From: Acidimicrobiaceae bacterium
GTDB lineage: Bacteria; Actinomycetota; Acidimicrobiia; Acidimicrobiales; Bog-793
DNA: 8,853 bases
Assembly: GCA_003170375.1 (NCBI GenBank)
Contig: PMZN01000134.1
Location: forward strand, 1-8,853
Reading direction: 5' to 3'
Shown here: positions 6,547 through 8,853 of the stretch, piece after piece
Position numbering within the stretch: the first letter of the stretch is position 1
How the letters are laid out: every line of letters begins with the position of its first letter
The notes under the pieces: generated by a model
The model's input: the letters and a program-made list of their open reading frames with translations, nothing else
Told to the model about the DNA's origin: nothing
The model's database searches: none
Translations under genes and position numbers: made by a program

Positions 6547-7373
6547 CCGTGCCGGACCTCGGAGGGTATCGGCAATCGGATCTCCTCGAGCTCGCACAGG
6601 AGGTTGCCGAAGCTGCGGGAAAGCTCCTACGCGCAGGGCTGGACAAGGTCGCGGGGGGGATCCTGCTCGCCACCGGTGCCTCCTCCAAGTCGAGCCCTAC
6701 CGATCTTGTCACCGAGCTCGACCGAGGCAGTGAGGCGTTGATCGTCGGTTCTTTGCTGCGTGCTCGGCCGGATGACGGCATCCTGGGTGAAGAAGGCAGC
6801 TCTCGCAAGGGTTCCACGGGCGTCACCTGGGTCATCGACCCGCTCGACGGCACCATCAACTACCTCTACGGCATCGAGGAGTTCTCGGTCTCGATCGGGG
6901 CTTCGGTGGACGGGCGAAGCATCGCGGGAGCCGTCCACAATCCGGTGAACGGTGAGATGTTCGCTGCCTGCGAGGGAGAGGGGGCAACGCTGAACGGCCG
7001 CGAGCTCCGGCTCCAGCCGTCTGGCCGGTCCCTCGCCGAGGCTCTCGTCGGCACCGGCTTCACCTACGTAGCGAAAGACCGGGCCGATCAGGCACGGATG
7101 ATCCCGGTCATCCTGCCCGCAGTGCGGGACATCCGGCGTCGCGGCTCGGCAGCACTCGACATATGCGCAGTGGCGTGCGGACGCTTCGACGCCTTCTACG
7201 AGGCGTGGCTCCGGCCGTGGGACCTCGCCGCGGGCGTCGTCATCGCGCGCGAAGCAGGGGCCACGGTCACCGAGCTCGAAGGGCTGGCCGACGGGTCCGC
7301 GACCGTCGTGGTTGCAGCTCCGGGCTTGGAAGGCCCGCTCGTCGAGCTGCTCAAGGCCAGCGCCTCGAACTGA
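6543..7373 (+). CDS. suhB: Inositol monophosphatase family protein (SuhB-like)
   Basis: The predicted product is a cytoplasmic, metal-dependent sugar/inositol phosphatase of 276 residues. Family motifs are complete: GEE at 82-84 (metal ligand E83), VIDPLDGTIN at 97-106 (ligands D99 and D102) and WDLAAG at 226-231 (ligand D227). The usual substrate is inositol-1-phosphate, giving the myo-inositol that many actinobacteria use for phosphatidylinositol and mycothiol. Related clades act on histidinol phosphate or PAP, and the motifs do not separate these, so substrate and symbol are inferred. The ATG at 6543 overlaps the holA stop as ATGA, and no Shine-Dalgarno sequence is visible in front of it, so expression probably relies on ribosomes finishing holA. 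This is the last gene of the coupled cluster. The downstream gap of 129 bases separates it from ppa. Confidence 0.92.
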   Translation: MTVPDLGGYRQSDLLELAQEVAEAAGKLLRAGLDKVAGGILLATGASSKSSPTDLVTELDRGSEALIVGSLLRARPDDGILGEEGSSRKGSTGVTWVIDPLDGTINYLYGIEEFSVSIGASVDGRSIAGAVHNPVNGEMFAACEGEGATLNGRELRLQPSGRSLAEALVGTGFTYVAKDRADQARMIPVILPAVRDIRRRGSAALDICAVACGRFDAFYEAWLRPWDLAAGVVIAREAGATVTELEGLADGSATVVVAAPGLEGPLVELLKASASN

Positions 7374-7402
7374 GGGTCCTGATCGGCGGAAGGCTGACGA
7401 CC

Positions 7403-7437
7403 GCAGGGCTGCCTTCGCACGCTGGGCCGCGCCCTGC
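7403..7437. repeat. Inverted repeat between the IMPase gene and ppa
   Basis: GCAGGGC (7403-7409) and GCCCTGC (7431-7437) are perfect reverse complements around a 21-base spacer. A direct repeat GACCGCAG (7399-7406 and 7440-7447) overlaps them. It could end the upstream transcript or lie in the ppa leader. No T-run follows and the spacer is long, so function is uncertain. Confidence 0.25.
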
Positions 7438-7490
7438 CCGACCGCAGGCTGATAGCGTCCGCGTCCAGCGTTCGGCTGACCGCGCCGGAG

Positions 7491-7496
7491 AAAAGG
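7491..7496 (+). promoter_or_regulatory. Ribosome binding site for ppa
   Basis: AAAAGG, preceded by GGAG at 7487-7490, ends 6 bases before the ATG at 7503. This purine run fixes the pyrophosphatase start. No clear -35/-10 pair could be assigned in the gap upstream; TAGCGT at 7453-7458 fits only a loose -10 box. Confidence 0.55.
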
Positions 7497-7502
7497 CTGC
7501 CA

Positions 7503-7994
7503 ATGGAGTTCGAAGTCGTCGTAGAGATCCCTAAGGGCCAGCGCAACAAGTACGAGATGGACCACGTCACGGGCCGGATCTACCTCGACCGGATGCTGTT
7601 CACCTCGACTCGTTACCCGGCGGACTATGGCTTCATCGACGGGACGCTCGGGCAGGACGGCGACCCGCTCGACGCTCTGGTGCTGGTCGAGGAACCGACG
7701 TTTCCTGGCTGCGTCGTACGGTCACGAGCGATCGGCATGTTCCGGATGACCGACGAGAAAGGGCCGGACGACAAGATCATCGCGGTACCGGCCCACGATC
7801 CCCGCCTCGAGCACCTGCAGGATCTCCGCCACCTTCCGGAGTTCGACCGGCTCGAGATCCAGCACTTCTTCGAGGTCTACAAGGACCTCGAGCCTGGCAA
7901 GTCGGTCGAAGGCGCTACCTGGGCCGGACGCGAGGCGGCCGAGCTGGAGATCGAGCGGTCCCTCGAGCGCGCCGGGGAGCACGGGCAGCACTGA
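7503..7994 (+). CDS. ppa: Inorganic pyrophosphatase, family I
   Basis: Hydrolyses pyrophosphate to two phosphates in the cytoplasm with Mg2+, pulling biosynthetic reactions such as nucleotide and aminoacyl-tRNA polymerisation forward. The 163-residue length is normal for the bacterial hexameric form. The signature DGDPLDALV lies at 52-60 (D52, D54, D57). The other catalytic positions known from the E. coli enzyme are all in place at a steady offset of about 13: K16, E18, R30, Y42, D84, D89, K91, and the YK pair at 126-127. Nothing suggests loss of function. It has its own ribosome site and a 129-base leader, so it may be transcribed apart from the cluster upstream. It converges with the SGNH gene, with 41 bases between the stops. 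Confidence 0.98.
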   Translation: MEFEVVVEIPKGQRNKYEMDHVTGRIYLDRMLFTSTRYPADYGFIDGTLGQDGDPLDALVLVEEPTFPGCVVRSRAIGMFRMTDEKGPDDKIIAVPAHDPRLEHLQDLRHLPEFDRLEIQHFFEVYKDLEPGKSVEGATWAGREAAELEIERSLERAGEHGQH

Positions 7995-7996
7995 GC

Positions 7997-8029
7997 GGCG
8001 GCTGAGCTACGGACCGGGGCTCTCCCGCC
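7997..8029. terminator. Imperfect hairpin between convergent genes, possible two-way terminator
   Basis: GGCGG (7997-8001) pairs with CCGCC (8025-8029), and inside it GAGC (8004-8007) pairs with GCTC (8019-8022), separated by a 2x2 mismatch, with an 11-base loop. It fills most of the 41-base gap between the ppa stop and the opposing stop at 8036, where a shared terminator would be expected. There are no T-runs on either side, so support is structural and positional only. Confidence 0.35.
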
Positions 8030-8035
8030 TCACGA

Positions 8036-8853
8036 TCAGACGTGCAGGTTCACATGCCAGGCGCGCTGCATGGGCTGCACGAGCGCCTTGGCGAGCAGGT
8101 CGTAGCCAGCTGGAAGGAGATGCACGCCGTCGCTGGAACGGACCTGCTCGTACGATCCGTGGACCGAGAGCCACAGGACGAAACCTCCCTTTTTGGTGGC
8201 GAGAACCTTGTCGGCCGGGTAGTACCTCACGCCCGGGTGCGAACGTGCCTCGGCAAGGAAGACCCTGTTCAGTTTCTCAGGGAAGCCTGCCGGGACAGTC
8301 GAGGAGGCCCCCATCGGCGGCAACCCGACCCACATCACATGGGCGCCTGCAGAGGTTGCCTCTTCCATGACGAGAGCGACCCGGGCCGCGTACGCCTGCC
8401 ACCATGTCCTCGCGGTCATGGAGAACGACAGGTAGCGGCCGTTCCCGATCGAGAACGACTGCATGTCGTTCGCACCCAGCATGACGACCACGATCTTCGG
8501 GTGGTAATGCCTCAGGTCTGCCAAGAGAGTCCCCGGCCAGTTGTAGTAGTCGCTGCGCGCCAAGCCCGTGTCCTCGAGACCCTTTTGAACGACGCGCACG
8601 GCCAGATCGGTCGAGAAGACGTCTCCTAGGCCGAAGCCGAGGTCTTCCCCTACGGAGTCTCCGATCGAGAGCAGCGTCAGCGGGCGAGAAGCCGTCGGGG
8701 ACACGAGCGCCGGAGGTCCGGGTGGCACCACTGGTGGGGGCGGCGGGGGGATGTAGTGGACCCCGGGTCCGAGATGCGGCGCGGCACCGAGGCCGAGGTA
8801 GCCCGGCGGTCGCTGCACCGGCACGGCAACGGGCGGAATTGTGGGAGTGGGAC
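8036..8853 (-). CDS. SGNH/GDSL hydrolase (DUF459-like) with proline-rich N-terminal linker, 5' end outside window
   Basis: The frame stays open to the right edge and is already proline-rich there (PTPTIPPVAV before the GTG at 8824). That GTG is therefore unlikely to be the start, and a signal peptide or membrane anchor probably lies beyond the window. Numbering from 8824: Pro-rich segment 1-45 including a run of six prolines (26-31); SGNH block I IGDSVG (54-59, nucleophile S57); YYNWPGTLLADL (93-104) as the block II region; GAND (117-120) as block III; DGVH (232-235), giving catalytic D232 and H235. The order and the TGLARSDYYNWP region fit the DUF459 branch of SGNH hydrolases. Members are thought to be extracytoplasmic esterases or acyl transferases acting on cell-envelope sugars, but the substrate is unknown here. 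The Pro-rich linker suggests spanning the cell wall. It is convergent with ppa and not part of the plus-strand cluster. Confidence 0.85.
   Translation of the reverse strand, partial: PTPTIPPVAVPVQRPPGYLGLGAAPHLGPGVHYIPPPPPPVVPPGPPALVSPTASRPLTLLSIGDSVGEDLGFGLGDVFSTDLAVRVVQKGLEDTGLARSDYYNWPGTLLADLRHYHPKIVVVMLGANDMQSFSIGNGRYLSFSMTARTWWQAYAARVALVMEEATSAGAHVMWVGLPPMGASSTVPAGFPEKLNRVFLAEARSHPGVRYYPADKVLATKKGGFVLWLSVHGSYEQVRSSDGVHLLPAGYDLLAKALVQPMQRAWHVNLHV

Noticed and set aside
6627..7565. Long minus-strand reading frame antisense to the IMPase gene
   Set aside because: No recognisable motif; the opposite strand has complete IMPase motifs.
8042..8629. Plus-strand reading frame opposite the SGNH hydrolase
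   Set aside because: Shadow frame without motifs; the minus strand has all SGNH blocks in order.
1..8853. Mobile element, CRISPR, toxin-antitoxin or defence system
   Set aside because: No transposase, integrase, direct-repeat array, tRNA or defence-type domain was seen; the genes are core metabolic and envelope functions.

Overview
The window is GC-rich chromosomal DNA with dense codon use typical of Actinomycetota. The methionine synthase ends in a mycobacterial-style activation domain. The dihydropteroate-synthase-like protein carries the motif set of mycobacterial FolP2. I infer an actinobacterium, possibly outside the well-studied genera (an Acidimicrobiia-like lineage would fit), but the sequence alone does not fix the class. 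There is no integrase, transposase, tRNA, rRNA, CRISPR array or other sign of an accessory island. The content is core metabolism plus envelope proteins.

Layout from left to right. Positions 1-2694 (+) hold the 3' three quarters of cobalamin-dependent methionine synthase (metH), cut by the left edge. After a 147-bp, relatively AT-rich gap comes a lipoprotein of unknown function (2842-3642, +) with a Ser/Thr-rich repeat linker. A GC-rich hairpin follows its stop. Next is a CnoX/YbbN-type thioredoxin-TPR protein (3733-4467, +). It is followed by a tight cluster: a FolP2-type DHPS homologue (4493-5458), DNA polymerase III delta subunit holA (5455-6546) and an inositol-monophosphatase family enzyme (6543-7373). 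Neighbouring genes in this cluster share start and stop bases, so translation is probably coupled. After a 129-bp gap comes inorganic pyrophosphatase ppa (7503-7994, +). On the opposite strand, converging on ppa, is a proline-rich SGNH/DUF459-type hydrolase (8036-8853, -) whose 5' end runs off the right edge.

How the genes fit together. MetH and the FolP homologue both use the pterin-binding TIM-barrel fold and belong to, or resemble, one-carbon metabolism, but they are separated by two unrelated genes. The thioredoxin-TPR, HolA, IMPase and pyrophosphatase are housekeeping functions (proteostasis, replication, inositol/phosphate metabolism, pyrophosphate removal). The lipoprotein and the SGNH hydrolase probably act outside the membrane.

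I did not find a clear undescribed system. The points most worth a second look are the FolP2-type enzyme with a changed substrate loop and its coupling to holA, the repeat-bearing tail at the folP2/holA junction, the unassigned lipoprotein, and the wall-spanning-type SGNH protein.
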